Below, one piece after another: positions 53,010 through 64,000 of a stretch of 64,000 bases of DNA; within the stretch, counting starts at the first letter, position 1, and each line of letters begins with the position of its first letter. Source of the DNA: Todiramphus chloris collaris. Its lineage: Eukaryota > Chordata > Aves > Coraciiformes > Alcedinidae. The stretch spans positions 5,077,914-5,141,913 of the forward strand of contig JANVCC010000174.1 of NCBI GenBank assembly GCA_025345505.1. Direction: 5' to 3'. Below the pieces are notes generated by a model. The model was not told the DNA's origin, made no database searches, and saw nothing but the letters and a program-made list of their open reading frames with translations. The position numbers were made by a program, and so were the translations under genes.

Positions 53010-53090
53010 TTTGTGCCAGCATCTTTGCCAAATCCCTACAGGGTTAGAGATAACTTTCTATTCCACTTAGAGCAGCAACTTTCAAGAATG
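53010..53090. repeat. Short duplicated element, copy 1
   Basis: A 21-bp block at 53010-53030 (TTTGTGCCAGCATCTTTGCC plus A) is identical to 53865-53885. It is followed in both places by diverged sequence with a shared AGAGCAGCA. The family is not recognised. Confidence 0.5.
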
Positions 53091-53864
53091 CTCTTACTCT
53101 TGCAGTGCAACAGCAGGAGCTGAACCCTGAGCTTGGTGTTAAGGCTGGGGAAGCCCAGTCCCAGGTGGTACAAGGCATTGCCCCAAGTGCTCCAGCCGGG
53201 CAGGGGCTGGCCCAGGAAGGGGAACCCCCAGACCCCAGCACCTTCACTGCTCCCCACCAGCCACCCACCTCATCTGACCCAGGGCTGTTCAGAGCAGGGA
53301 CCTCTTCTCTATGCCTATGGCGCAGGCTGAAAACCCTGCTCCAAACCAAGTGGTTGCACTGAAATACCTATTGCACTAAATATGTTGCTTGAATTTACCT
53401 GACCATAGAAGGGGAGCCTTTCTGGAGCTGTCAGGACTTTCTGAAGTGACTATGGAAGGCAAAAGCCCCTGGGATCCAGCCGTGCTCTCTGAACAAGTCA
53501 CGCAGGCAGTGGAGACCGGGGTCACGCCTTCATCATCAGATACCCTGAGGAATGGATCTAAGAGCAGATGCTTTTCAGTACAAGAATGTTTATTCCAGAT
53601 CACAAACCTGTGATTAAAATGAAAAATTCAAACTCATTTTACTTAGACAAGAGATATGAGGGACACAGTGCATTAAGAGACGCTCCACACTCACAAATCC
53701 CATTAACACTAAAGCGAGGCCCCTGTGAAAGTACCAGTGTGCAGAGGAGAAAACGTTCCCTAGATTTAAGATAGTTTTAAACCCCTCTCTGATCCAGGGA
53801 TGCTGCTTCTTCAATATTTAAGCTCAGTCTGCAAAACACAAGTTATCTAACATTCATTATCCTG

Positions 53865-53935
53865 TTTGTGCCAGCATCTTTGCCAGGTCCCCAGGGCATG
53901 GGAAGAACCATTTTCTTCCTAGAGCAGCAGCACGA
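53865..53935. repeat. Short duplicated element, copy 2
   Basis: Second copy, 855 bp downstream of the first, in the same orientation. Confidence 0.5.
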
Positions 53936-54824
53936 AGGTGTGCTGCTGCAATTACAGGGGAACATCAGTTTAGAGCTCTCCTGAAATCGCAGTGCTCCTA
54001 TTAAAGCAGCCCACTGGCTATGTGCTAAATTTGCCCAGACAGAAGCATGGCCAGACAATGAGGGCCTGTTGAGATCCTCTGGAACACGCCGGGTGCCTCT
54101 GAGCTTGCTTTTGGATGAGATGAAGTCCCCTTTCACTAGCTCTCCAGCTCTTATTGGTTTCAAGAGAAAGAAATATGAAAACAGAGCAGAACAACTGACA
54201 GCAGCCACAATGGGCTTTCTTTGCAGCAATTCTTCCAGGTATGTATGCACTCGCTCCCTAGATCTGCAAGTGTTTGACAAAAAAGTTCAATTAATTTTCT
54301 CAAACAACCCCCCTGCTTTTCTTTGGGATCTCTCCTGTGGCATGTGAAGCTCCTGTTTCCCAGAGAGCCACCATGACCTCAGGCAGCAGGAGCTGCAGAG
54401 CCCCAGAAGGGCTGCTGGCCACCCAGCCATGGCCCCGGGGACATCCCAGCTGCCTTAAGTCTGCAGAGCTGTTTCAGGAGCCAGGCAAGCCCCCAGATGG
54501 ATCATCAGCTCCAGGTGGTGTCTGCAAGGACAGAAGAAAAGCAGATGAGAGCCTGCCTAAAATGATGAGGTTCAGAAGTCTGAGTGGCCGGAACAGTTGC
54601 CTGGAGAATCCTTTCCATGTTCTGTTTTGGAGCAGAGCACAGCAGAAGACATGTTAATAGGCATCCTGGCTGCAAGACCATTCCCTCCTCTCCATCACTG
54701 GAGACCTGTGGCTGCACAATCCTGAGCTTATAAAGAGAACCTCCAATCACACAAAGAACACCAGAAAGCCCCAGGAGCAGCGAGCTTGGCTGAAGACAGC
54801 AGCCCTGCACAGGTTTCTGTGAAT

Positions 54825-55392
54825 GGGCAGCCCATGCACAGCCCCAAAGACTGTGAACCTGCCACCTTTACTTTAGGCTACAAAAGAGGTGGTTCTCAAA
54901 GATGTCCTTTTTAGGATTGGGGTTAGGGTTCTGAGAACCAGAAAGCCTACAGCTGCAGGGACACTGGGGCTGCAAAGGGCATGCCCAGGGGAGCATGACG
55001 CACCATCAACCTTGCTCCCTCAACACCTTTCTCATCTGGCAGAACCGTGATGCTGCCACCTCACCCGGTGAATCCAGTTCAACTAGGGTTGTTTTCCACC
55101 TAGCCCATGGTCAAAGTCAGAAACGTCGAAGGATTGCTCCCGAAAGAAAGCTGCTAGCCCCGACTTCTCATGCTTGCCACAACCTACTCCTGGCAGCCCA
55201 TTCAGAGGCCCAAAGACTATGGACCTGACACCTTTGCTTCAGGCTACAGAAGAGGTTTTTCTCAAAAATATGCTTTGTTTTTCCCCACTGAGCTGATGCT
55301 AAGTATCAGAAACACCTAAAGATTGCTCCCAAAAGAAAGCTGCTAGCCCTGAATTCTCATGCTCTCCCTCACCTTGCTGCCTCTCAGAAGCG
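54825..55392. repeat. Degenerate tandem repeat, period about 185 bp
   Basis: AAGAAAGCTGCTAGCCC recurs at about 55144 and 55332, a spacing of about 188 bp. CCCAAAGAC with its flanks recurs at about 54844 and 55210, a spacing of 366 bp or two periods. The middle unit is the most diverged. About three copies are present. No coding role is seen. Confidence 0.65.
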
Positions 55393-58300
55393 CCCAAATG
55401 CTCGTCCCCTGGCACTTGCCCCAGTGGCCTCTGTGTTCCTGCAGCACCAGTGTCGTCTTCTGCTCTTGGCCGCGTCTCTCCTTGGACTCCTGAAAGTCAT
55501 TTCCCACCCTGGACCAGGAGCTGCAGCTGCAATCAACTGGCTGGGCTTATATGCTCCAAATCACCCTAATGGCACTTCAGAAATGCAAATAAAAGTGAGA
55601 TTATGATATTTTACGTAAATAAGCAATGTGGCAATTCCAGACTGGCTTGGCCTGCCAGGGATATTCACTGGAGAGATATTAACATTGAAATATGTGAGCA
55701 TGTTTGCATGGAACATTTATTGTATAACTCAGGGCTCCAATAAAGGCTTGTATAAATTATTCATTTTGGAACTGAGATGAAATGCCAGAAGCCCCACCCA
55801 CCGAGGGACTGCTTTATTACTACCAAAGATCTTGTCTTAGTTAGCAACTAAGCTATTAAGACAGCATGTGGGGTAATTACGAGCGGGAAATGAGCAGCTA
55901 CCTCCTGATGACACGTGCCCTACGCTCAGGGCAGCTGCTGGTCATCCCCACACCAGGCTGGTCTTGGAAGATGCAGATCCAGGTCCCTGCTTAACAAAGA
56001 GCGTAATGTCGTGCCCGCTCTGCTCATCATAGGGAGACTGGTAGGCAAGTAAGGGTTTGCTAGAGGAAGCCACAGCTTGGGCAGGAGCAGGGCATACTCA
56101 GAGCTGTGGGTGATCAGCGGCCGTCTCGCTGCGAGACCCTCTGGGGCACGGGGCCACCACAGATGTGCCCACGGAGGGGAGCGGGCACCACAGGATGCCA
56201 CTGCAGGGTGGGCACAGAAGTGCGGCCGCTGCGCAGTGCCTGGGCACACACAGCACGAACGTTCCCTGAACTGATGCGCAGAAGAGTCTGGGTGGCAGTT
56301 GCCATGGCAACCCCTCTTTAAACATTGCTGTTAAACAGTTGCATGGAACCCTCTGCCAGCATCAGGAGCCCTCTTGTGAGCATCATCACGGGGGCATCGT
56401 CACGGGGGCACCGGCCTGGCTGCTGCGTGGGCTTCTGCTGCTCCCCGCCAGTGTGTGCCAGTGCCGTGGGGTGAGGCTTGATACAACAACAGGTTCCTGT
56501 GTTTTCTGGAACTGCAAAGGTAGCATTAAGGATCTGGCTACCAATTTGCTCTTGAAAATTACTTTTCTCCATCTCAAATGCCTGCAGCACCCCCAGTCCC
56601 GAGGTACAGCTGCAATTAGTCTTCCACACACCCCCTCCCTCCTCCCACCTTACGCCTCCCCCTCTCCAGTTTCCAGGAGGCAAAACAAGCTGATGGATCA
56701 TGGGTGTGAGTTCGGCAGCTGCTGACTTTCCTGATCTGAGTAGGGAGGGCTGCAGGGACTCCCTTTTTGAGCTGCGTGTAGCCTGCCCAGCCCTGACAGC
56801 CCCCTGCCCAGCCTCACCTCCAGCCCAGCCGGTGGGCAGCGAGATGCTCCTTCAGCCTCCACAGCAGCAGCACCCACACAGCCCGCCCTGCCAGTCTCCT
56901 CCTCCAGCACTGGGGCAAGCAGAGCTCTAGAGCCCTTCCTCCCACCTGCAGCTTTTTATAATCTTGCACTAGAGGTTAATTAAGCTGCTCTGGTTCCTCT
57001 GTTCACCTTCTCCTGCCCGTCTCGATGACCATGACAGTTGTACTCGGGCTGGGATGTAAAGGTTGCACTGTGCCATGGCCAGGAGGAGCACTCGGGGTCT
57101 CACTCACACCTCCATGTGCCACCTCTGTGCTTTGTTTCTGCCTTACAGCCCAGCACACAGTCACAGGCATCCCGTACAACCACCGTCACTTCTTGTTACC
57201 AACTGGAACTTTTTTATATCAGCAGCTGTCTCTGCCTCTAGCAGCGTTTTATGGATCATACAAAAGGCTAAATGGATGTTTTTCCTTTTTTTTTTTTTTT
57301 TTTACTTTTTGGAAGCAGATCAAACAGCCCTGGTCGAACAGCTTCGTGTGGTCTAGAGCAGAGAGCTGAGTGACAGCTGCCTGGGCAGGAGGTGGCAGGA
57401 GGACTCCAGCGGGTTCCCTGGCTGCAATCCCCCCAGGAAGGGACGCGTGTCCCGCTGCTGGTCGGGAAGCTGCCCGGCGTCCCCTCGCCGCCCTCCCGTC
57501 ACGCCACGGCCGCTATCATAGCCGGTGCGGTAGGCAGCAGCCGCAGAAAGGCAGCGATGACATGATGATCTTGTGCATCAGGCTGCTCTTGGCTTGTTTC
57601 AGCTGTAGGATGGGGAATAATTTCATTACAGGGAATGCTAATAAGAGGTTTGTATGAGAGAGAGAGAGAGGTGAAGCTACCTATCACAATAGAGAATAAT
57701 GAAATTAGCAGAGTAATAATTACCAGTGCATGAGATTCCAAGCAGAACAATTATCACAAGTGCTGTATCACCAACTGCCTTGGGGCTCCACAGATGTCTC
57801 CCACCCCTTGGTTTGTTTTCACGCTGCACAGCTCCAGGCGGCTCTGGCGCTGGGCTGCGGCTGCCAGCGCCCTCCTGCCCGCTGCCGTCCCTGTACCCCA
57901 GGGGACTCGACCCGGGATGGCCTGCAAAGGGCTGGAAGAGTGTTTTCTTGCCCTGCTGCTACTTCTCGGGGAAGTAGCCCAGTCATTTCTTTCCCTTATA
58001 ACTCCACGTTATAGCTGAAGGCAAGCACGCCTGTGTCTGCTGTTGGAGCTCAGTGCTGTTAGGGTTAGAAAACCAGCCCTGCAAGGCTGCCCGCTCCAGC
58101 GCTTTCTCTAGGCTATGGAAGGTGTGGGGAGCACCAGGGTGGGTGGCTCTGGCAGGTGGCGTCCGGCTCAGACATCCTCTGACTCTGCTGGTGGCTCCTG
58201 GACAAGCCGCTGGCACAACCACCGTGGGAACAGAGCCCCACGCCTCCCTGGGAGTGCAGCCCGGGCACCAACACTTAAAATAAAAATGCATCCTGAATAC

Positions 58301-61300
58301 GTCTGAAAAATGCATCTTAGGCTTCAGGGGACAAATTGTGCCATCTCATTGTGTAACGAGAGATGATATAATTCCAGATTGTGGCATCTTTAGTGGGGAT
58401 TTTATTTCTTAGCCTGCAGCGGTGTGACTTTGGGAGGGCTCTGTATTTTGTTAGGGAGATGATCAAATGACTCTGAGGACCTGGAGACAGACAGCAATGT
58501 CAGCCTCTCTTCACCGAGTTTATATTTAAAGCCTGTGCATTGTGCTGGAACGCTAATTTGACACGTTTCCGAGGGCTGCCTCTCCTGGGTGTCAGCTGGA
58601 GCTCGCAGGCAAGCGCAGAAGGGGCCAGCTTTGTGCTGCCCGTGGGGCCGGGGCTGCCTCTCGCCTCCCTGGGCACGCAGGGGAGCAGAAAGCGGGATCA
58701 GGACCTGCCTCTCCTGCGGGAGACGGGCAAGCATCGCTCGGGGGACTCGTCACGTCACTCGGTGCTACAAGGGAAACTCGGGGGGCACCCTCCCTCCCAC
58801 CCCAGCTTCCGGAGAAAGGTCCCCTCCTGAACAGACACCTTCCTGTGCAGTATGCTGAGGAGACTGAGCCCTGCAGAAACCCAAACAATGAGGGAAAGTG
58901 TCAATAAACATATATTTTTACAGTCCATTATCTTACCCTTGCCAGCTTTCAGGCTGTTATTGCACCAAGCCATTAAATCCCCTCCATGAGCGAAACATGC
59001 CATTTGTGTAACCCAGCGTAATGGGACCATTAATGGTTTCCCTCCCCCTGCTGCCGAGCGCTTGCAGGAGAGGCATTAATATCCACATTCACAAAAACAA
59101 GAGTTCCAGGTTGTTTGCACTTAAGGCAACAATATTGCTAAAATCCACCCCCCCCCCCCCCAAAACTGGCACAGATGATTCTAACAAAACCAATAAAACA
59201 AAATAATTGATAGTCTCTATGATGAACGCATGAATATAAGTACGTCATTATGTCTATCTAGAAGCTCTTTCAGGAGCAGAAGGGCTCGTGATTTCTTGAC
59301 GAGGGTGATCAGAGGACAGGGATAATTTGCAGCCCGGTGGCTAGATCAAGTCACAGCTGACTTGCCCTGAGCATGGAGGACACAGTTGTTGCTGTTGGAC
59401 TGACCATGTGCTCCATGCTCACTGGTATTTCCATTTACTGATCTTCCAGAGTCTTGTTTTTTTCAAAAAAATAATTAAGCAACTTTTCCAGCTCAAGATC
59501 GTTTAGCTCTATTAGTGGTAGATTCTAAGATGAGGAATTAAAATAACCCCGTGAAGCCGTAAGCGTGCACGGTCTCCTGAAAGCAGCAGCCCCTCTCCGG
59601 GCTGCAGCCCCATCCTGGGGCCCTCTGCCGCCTTTCCCCCGCTGAGGCTGGCCCGTGGTGATGGGGACAGAGCCTTTGCCAGGCTGCCAGCAGAGCAGAG
59701 CCCTTCCTTCTGCGCTGAGCTGCACGGCGGCTCTGCCAGCCCCAGCCCCTGCCCCCTCTGCTCCTGGCACAGCTCTGCGTTGGGAGCCCGTGGCTCGGCT
59801 CAGAGCGCACGGCTGAGCCGGCTTTGCTCTTTTGGTGCTTCTTGCGCAGCGGCTGAGGCTGCTGGCAGGGTTTGCCAGCAGAGGAAGCATGGGGAACAGC
59901 GTGCTGGGATTATTAGCAGCCTCCTAAAGGTGCTGTTGTTAGTGGGGTGAGACAGGAACCGTCACCGCGGCGCTGCGGGCACAGAGCTGGGACGTGCCCC
60001 GGCGCTGCTGGGCATGCGGCGAGCATTGAGCACCATCCAGGGCCAAAACCAGCTTGGGGAAAGCATGATTTGAAAACATCTGGCTCTGGAAGAGGCCGAG
60101 TCACTGTGCAGAGCATGGAGCTGGCAGCAAAGCAGAGTCGGGTACCCAGACGGTGTCCCTAAGGCCACTCAGTGTGAGGTGCAGCAGGACCAGCTGCCAG
60201 TGCCCGGCCTGGTGACACCAGCTCCAGCACTGTGACGTGTTTCCATACCGCTGAGATGTGGATCGACAGCAGCAATTAATCCCTTGATTTATTTGCTGAC
60301 CCACTGCATAAAAGGGGTCATGTTAATTCAGCTACCAAAATACACCGGTACTGTTGTCGGCAGCAACTGCACCTCATGCCTCATGCCAGCTTTTAGATTT
60401 TATTCTTCTAAATCCTGGCACTAAAAAGCATAACCCCAGGCAGCACTTGAGGCTCCTGCTTGGTCGAGACAGGAGAGCTGGCAAGAAGCTCTCGTGGGGA
60501 ACGTGCATTCAGAGCAGCCGGGGGTAATTACACCGCTTCCCTGCCAGCCCTGTGCCCGCAGCGTGCCAGGCACCACAGGAATCTATAGTACGTGGGCTCT
60601 ACCTCCTCCTGCTCCACACAGACTCAGCTCTTCTCGAAGCAGCTTTGGGAAGGCATCTGCGGCGTGGGCAGCCTGCCGGTGGGCATGGCCCCTCCCCAGC
60701 GTGGGGGCTCTTGGCCTCATCCTCACGGATTTCCCTGCCTGGAGTCAGAGTCAGCGTGGGGCTGGAGAGGCTGTGCTGGTGCAGCTGGGGATGGAGATGC
60801 TCGCTGGATGTGCTGCCCACTCGGCCGCTGCCCTCAGGATGCCGAGAACACGAACGCACACGTGTGGCTGCTCCCAGCTCTCCTCTGGCTTTTCCCTCCA
60901 GCACTGTCACTCGCACATTTTCTATTATGAATTGATTCCTAATCTCCTTTTAGAGAAAGATCAAACAAGCCCTTATGTCTTTGTTGGCTGCTTCCTTTGC
61001 TTACTTTAAAGTTGCTATCCTGATTTTGAAGCATGATGAAAAGGGAAGAGAGGATCCTGAGTGCGGGGTGCAGAGATGGGTGAAGCTGTGGTGGGTTGGA
61101 AGCACGAGATCTCGGAGACCCCAGGTCCCTGCAGCACCATCACCTTCCTCCCCACATGGGACCCTCCAGCCTGCTCACACCATCTCCTCTGCTGCTGGGG
61201 AGGTCAGAGCGTGTGGCCTCAGCTCCGTGCGCTCATGTTTTATTTCTTCCAAGCAAGACCCTGTCGTTAGTGTTTCTCTGCTGAACAGCCCGGGCAGAGG

Positions 61301-64000
61301 AGTTAGGAATCCATAGCGTGGGGTCCAGCACATCTCACTTGTTGGTTTGTCCCGGTTCAGCCGCGGCACCACTGCTGCCCTTGAGTCCTTTGGGCATCGT
61401 CTGGACATTGTGCTACACGTGGAACTACTCACGTGGTGCTGGCTGCTGTGCCCAGCATCCTGCCAAGCCCACGAGCAGGCTGGCAGGAGGGAAGGGGCTG
61501 CACCCTTGGGGGCACTCTCCAGCTCAGGACCAAGGCACCCCTCGGATGCAGCCATCCTAAACCCAGGCAGCGTGGCTGCAGCCACGGCCGTCTGCAGCTT
61601 GCAAACCCATCTGCCCCCGTACTCCAGGGCAGCGTGTGCTTTATGTTAGATAACACCACATTTTAAACCTTTATCCCCTACCGTATTGTTAAGACCTGAT
61701 TCTTAAACAGGAAAGCTGAAACATGCTGGAATTTGTAGGGTTTTTTTATGTACATGCCATCATCTTGAACAATTGGCAAGAATTTGAGAAAGACGATGCC
61801 GCTTTTCTCCTGTGGCATCTTGAGGACAAGCTCAGAAAATGAATTGTCTTCCTGAAGACAATGCCCTTGATGCATAATAGTGGAGCCACCTCCGAACAAT
61901 TGGGGGCTGATTTTTATTTTGGCTTTAACTCAGCTTTCTCAGCGCAGGTGTCCAATTTGTCCCTGCCTGTATAAATCCCACCATTTAAATGACTCAGCTG
62001 TTGGCACAAATCAAGCCGGGAGATATTTCCCTGGCCGGGTTTGTACCTCGTGGAGGCAGAACCATCGTGCCCGTACAACAGCCGCTGTGATACGCTCACC
62101 CTGGAGGAGATTTACTGGAATAAATTGCACATGAGGTTAAAACAATAGCGGATTCCTCCACCGTGTCTGTCTCCCGTGGGCTCAGGCTGCCCGGGAGCTC
62201 CGGTGGAGAGCTGCCTGCCCAAACCCTGCCAAGGGCAAAGGTCTGGGCAGCGGCTGCTAATTTACTGCGGGGGCTGGCAGCGGGTTAAGTGCAATAATCT
62301 GAGACAGCATTTCTGTAACCTTACGACAAGGGCAATAAAACTGAATGAGATGCGCCTTGTCCCCTGAAATTTGTCAACCCAAGATCGTCTTTCTTTTTCA
62401 GGAAAGGTCGCGATACGCCTTGTTTTATGGCATACAAAAGAACAAGGGCAACTACCCTGGCGTGTGACTGAGTATTCAGAAAAATTCTAAGTGAAAAGGT
62501 GTTGTTTGTGGCAAGTTCATGGCAAGATGATGGAGAGCACAGCCAGGGTCCCTCATCCCTGACGAGCCTGCCCCCGGCCAGTGTCTGCCCGGCAGTTTTC
62601 CACGTGTGCCAGCCAGGGATGGCCCCGCTCGCCCGAGCGGGACTGCAGCGCACTGGGGCTGCTTTCCCACCCTGCTGACCCGTGCAGGTTGGTGTTCCTT
62701 AGAAGACAGAGTGAGGAAAACGCTGCCTGCCCACCCTTGCAAGTCCTTCCTTTTCACAGAAAATATTTGTGTTTGGGTGTTTACATGTAGTCGCTGCTCT
62801 CACAGAGCTTGCAAACATCACCTGGCTGCGTGCCAAGCATCACTTTGAGCTGGGGGAAGTTGAAGAAGCTTCTGAGTACCTAAAGGGAGTTGTCTTTTCT
62901 TTGGAGCTCTCTCTGATGCTGTGCATCAGGTGGCTGAGCTGAGGTCAAGGCACCCAGGTCCCTTCACACTCCCAAATTCCTGAGCTGCTGTCCCCCCATT
63001 CCCGCCCTCCCGGAGCTGCTGAAGCCCCACATGCCTCAGCAGCTCTGGCACAAACCACAGCTGCCTCGAGCCTTGGATTGCGGTGGAAATTGAGAGGATT
63101 TCTCACTGTTTGAGGCTGAGAAGCAAAGTCCATATTCTATAAAGTAATTAAGTAAAGCTGTCGGTCTTCCCTCTGAAGTGGCTGGTACTGTCGGTTTCAT
63201 TATGGTTTTTGCTCTTTGGAATGTGACCCAGACAATGCTTACACCACTGTAAGGTTTCACTTCAAGGGTCTTAAAAGGAAATCAATTATTTTTAGAAATA
63301 TAAATATTTTATGGAGCTGCTTCCTTTTCTAATAACAGAAGAAAAATACAGCCATTTTCCTCCTCAGCGATAGAAAGCCGTGCAGCAATCCAAGCTCAAA
63401 GCCTGCAGCACTTCACCCGAGTCACCTTCTCCAGGAATCTTAGGAAGGAGTCTGAAGTACAGTATTCTCTGTTAAATTATGCATATCAGAGCTGGCCATC
63501 CTGCTGTCAGGCTCTGCTTGAAGCCTTCCGTGCCCTGTCTCCACTGGGCGAGAGGCAGCAGCTGCCTCCTGCCCCAGCAACCCCGGTGCTCGGCGAGGGC
63601 GATGCCATTGGCAGGAGCAGCCAAATTGTCATCGGGACCGTCTCGGTGTGGTCAGCAGTGGGTATGTGGCAAGCAGGGAAGGTGTGACCCCTTGCACAGG
63701 GGCATGGCCGGGCTGGCAGAGCCGTGCCCCTGCTGCCCATGCCGTGGCTGAGCTGCTGCTGGGGAGCCAGGAGGTCCCCACACCAGAGGGGCTCTCTGTG
63801 CCCTGGACAGCGTGAAGAGCAGTGGGCATGTGAGTGGCAGAAGTGGGCAAAGGGCAAATCTGGGGCACGATTCGAAGATGCCATCATAGCTATATCTGAA
63901 CTTAAACTTCCCAGCTATTCAAGACGCAGCGCTCGGTGGACTCTGGGTGGGAGCGGAGCTGGGTGCCCACTCCCTCCCTTCACCTGGGAACCCAGCACGG
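55393..64000. other. Intergenic to the window end, no gene recognised
   Basis: Low-complexity runs include a T-rich tract (57280-57303), a GA run (57656-57672) and a C run (about 59147-59161). AT-rich stretches with TAAT cores occur at 58890-59040, 61730-62150 and 63270-63360. No exon with paired splice sites and no recognisable protein domain was found. Confidence 0.45.

Noticed and set aside
54919..54930. GGGGTTAGGGTT, a telomere-like sequence
   Set aside because: Fewer than two full TTAGGG units; too short to be an interstitial telomere array.

Overview
The window is vertebrate nuclear DNA, most probably from a bird. It carries intron-split genes with GT-AG junctions, CpG-island promoters, short introns and few transposons. 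The interspersed repeats include 3' tails of CR1 LINEs, the typical avian family. The gene order TP73 - CCDC27 - LRRC47 - CEP104 - DFFB - C1orf174 matches human 1p36.3. I rebuilt the seven gene models by hand from splice sites and checked the reading phase at every coding junction. Species was not determined.

Left part (1-13.4 kb). The last intron and terminal exon of TP73 (+) end at 1332. Convergent to it is a complete nine-exon gene on the minus strand (11012-3845, 540 aa) that I cannot match to a human gene. It encodes a CGGBP1/BED-like C2H2 zinc finger joined through a Pro/Ala-rich linker to a Gfo/Idh/MocA-type oxidoreductase whose catalytic residues look altered. One intron holds a solo LTR with perfect 6-bp target-site duplications. 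A probable CCDC27 (+, 282 aa) starts only 168 bp away, head to head.

Middle (13.4-42 kb). LRRC47 (-) is complete apart from a 400-N gap inside exon 1. The gap flanks share 28 identical bases, and merging them restores an exact reading frame. CEP104 (-) has 21 coding exons and 938 codons. DFFB (+, seven exons, 333 aa) shares a CpG-island promoter region with CEP104. C1orf174 (-, three exons, 295 aa) follows.

Right part (44.4-64 kb). This stretch looks like a gene desert. I support no protein gene there, only a microsatellite, a CR1 tail, a short repeated element, a degenerate tandem repeat and low-complexity runs. One minus-strand ORF near 45.3-45.5 kb is left open.

The genes do not form an operon; they are a conserved synteny block. 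TP73 is a p53-family transcription factor, DFFB the apoptotic nuclease, CEP104 a ciliary-tip protein, LRRC47 a leucine-rich-repeat protein with a B3/B4-like domain, and CCDC27 and C1orf174 are little studied. The most unusual item is the zinc-finger/oxidoreductase fusion.
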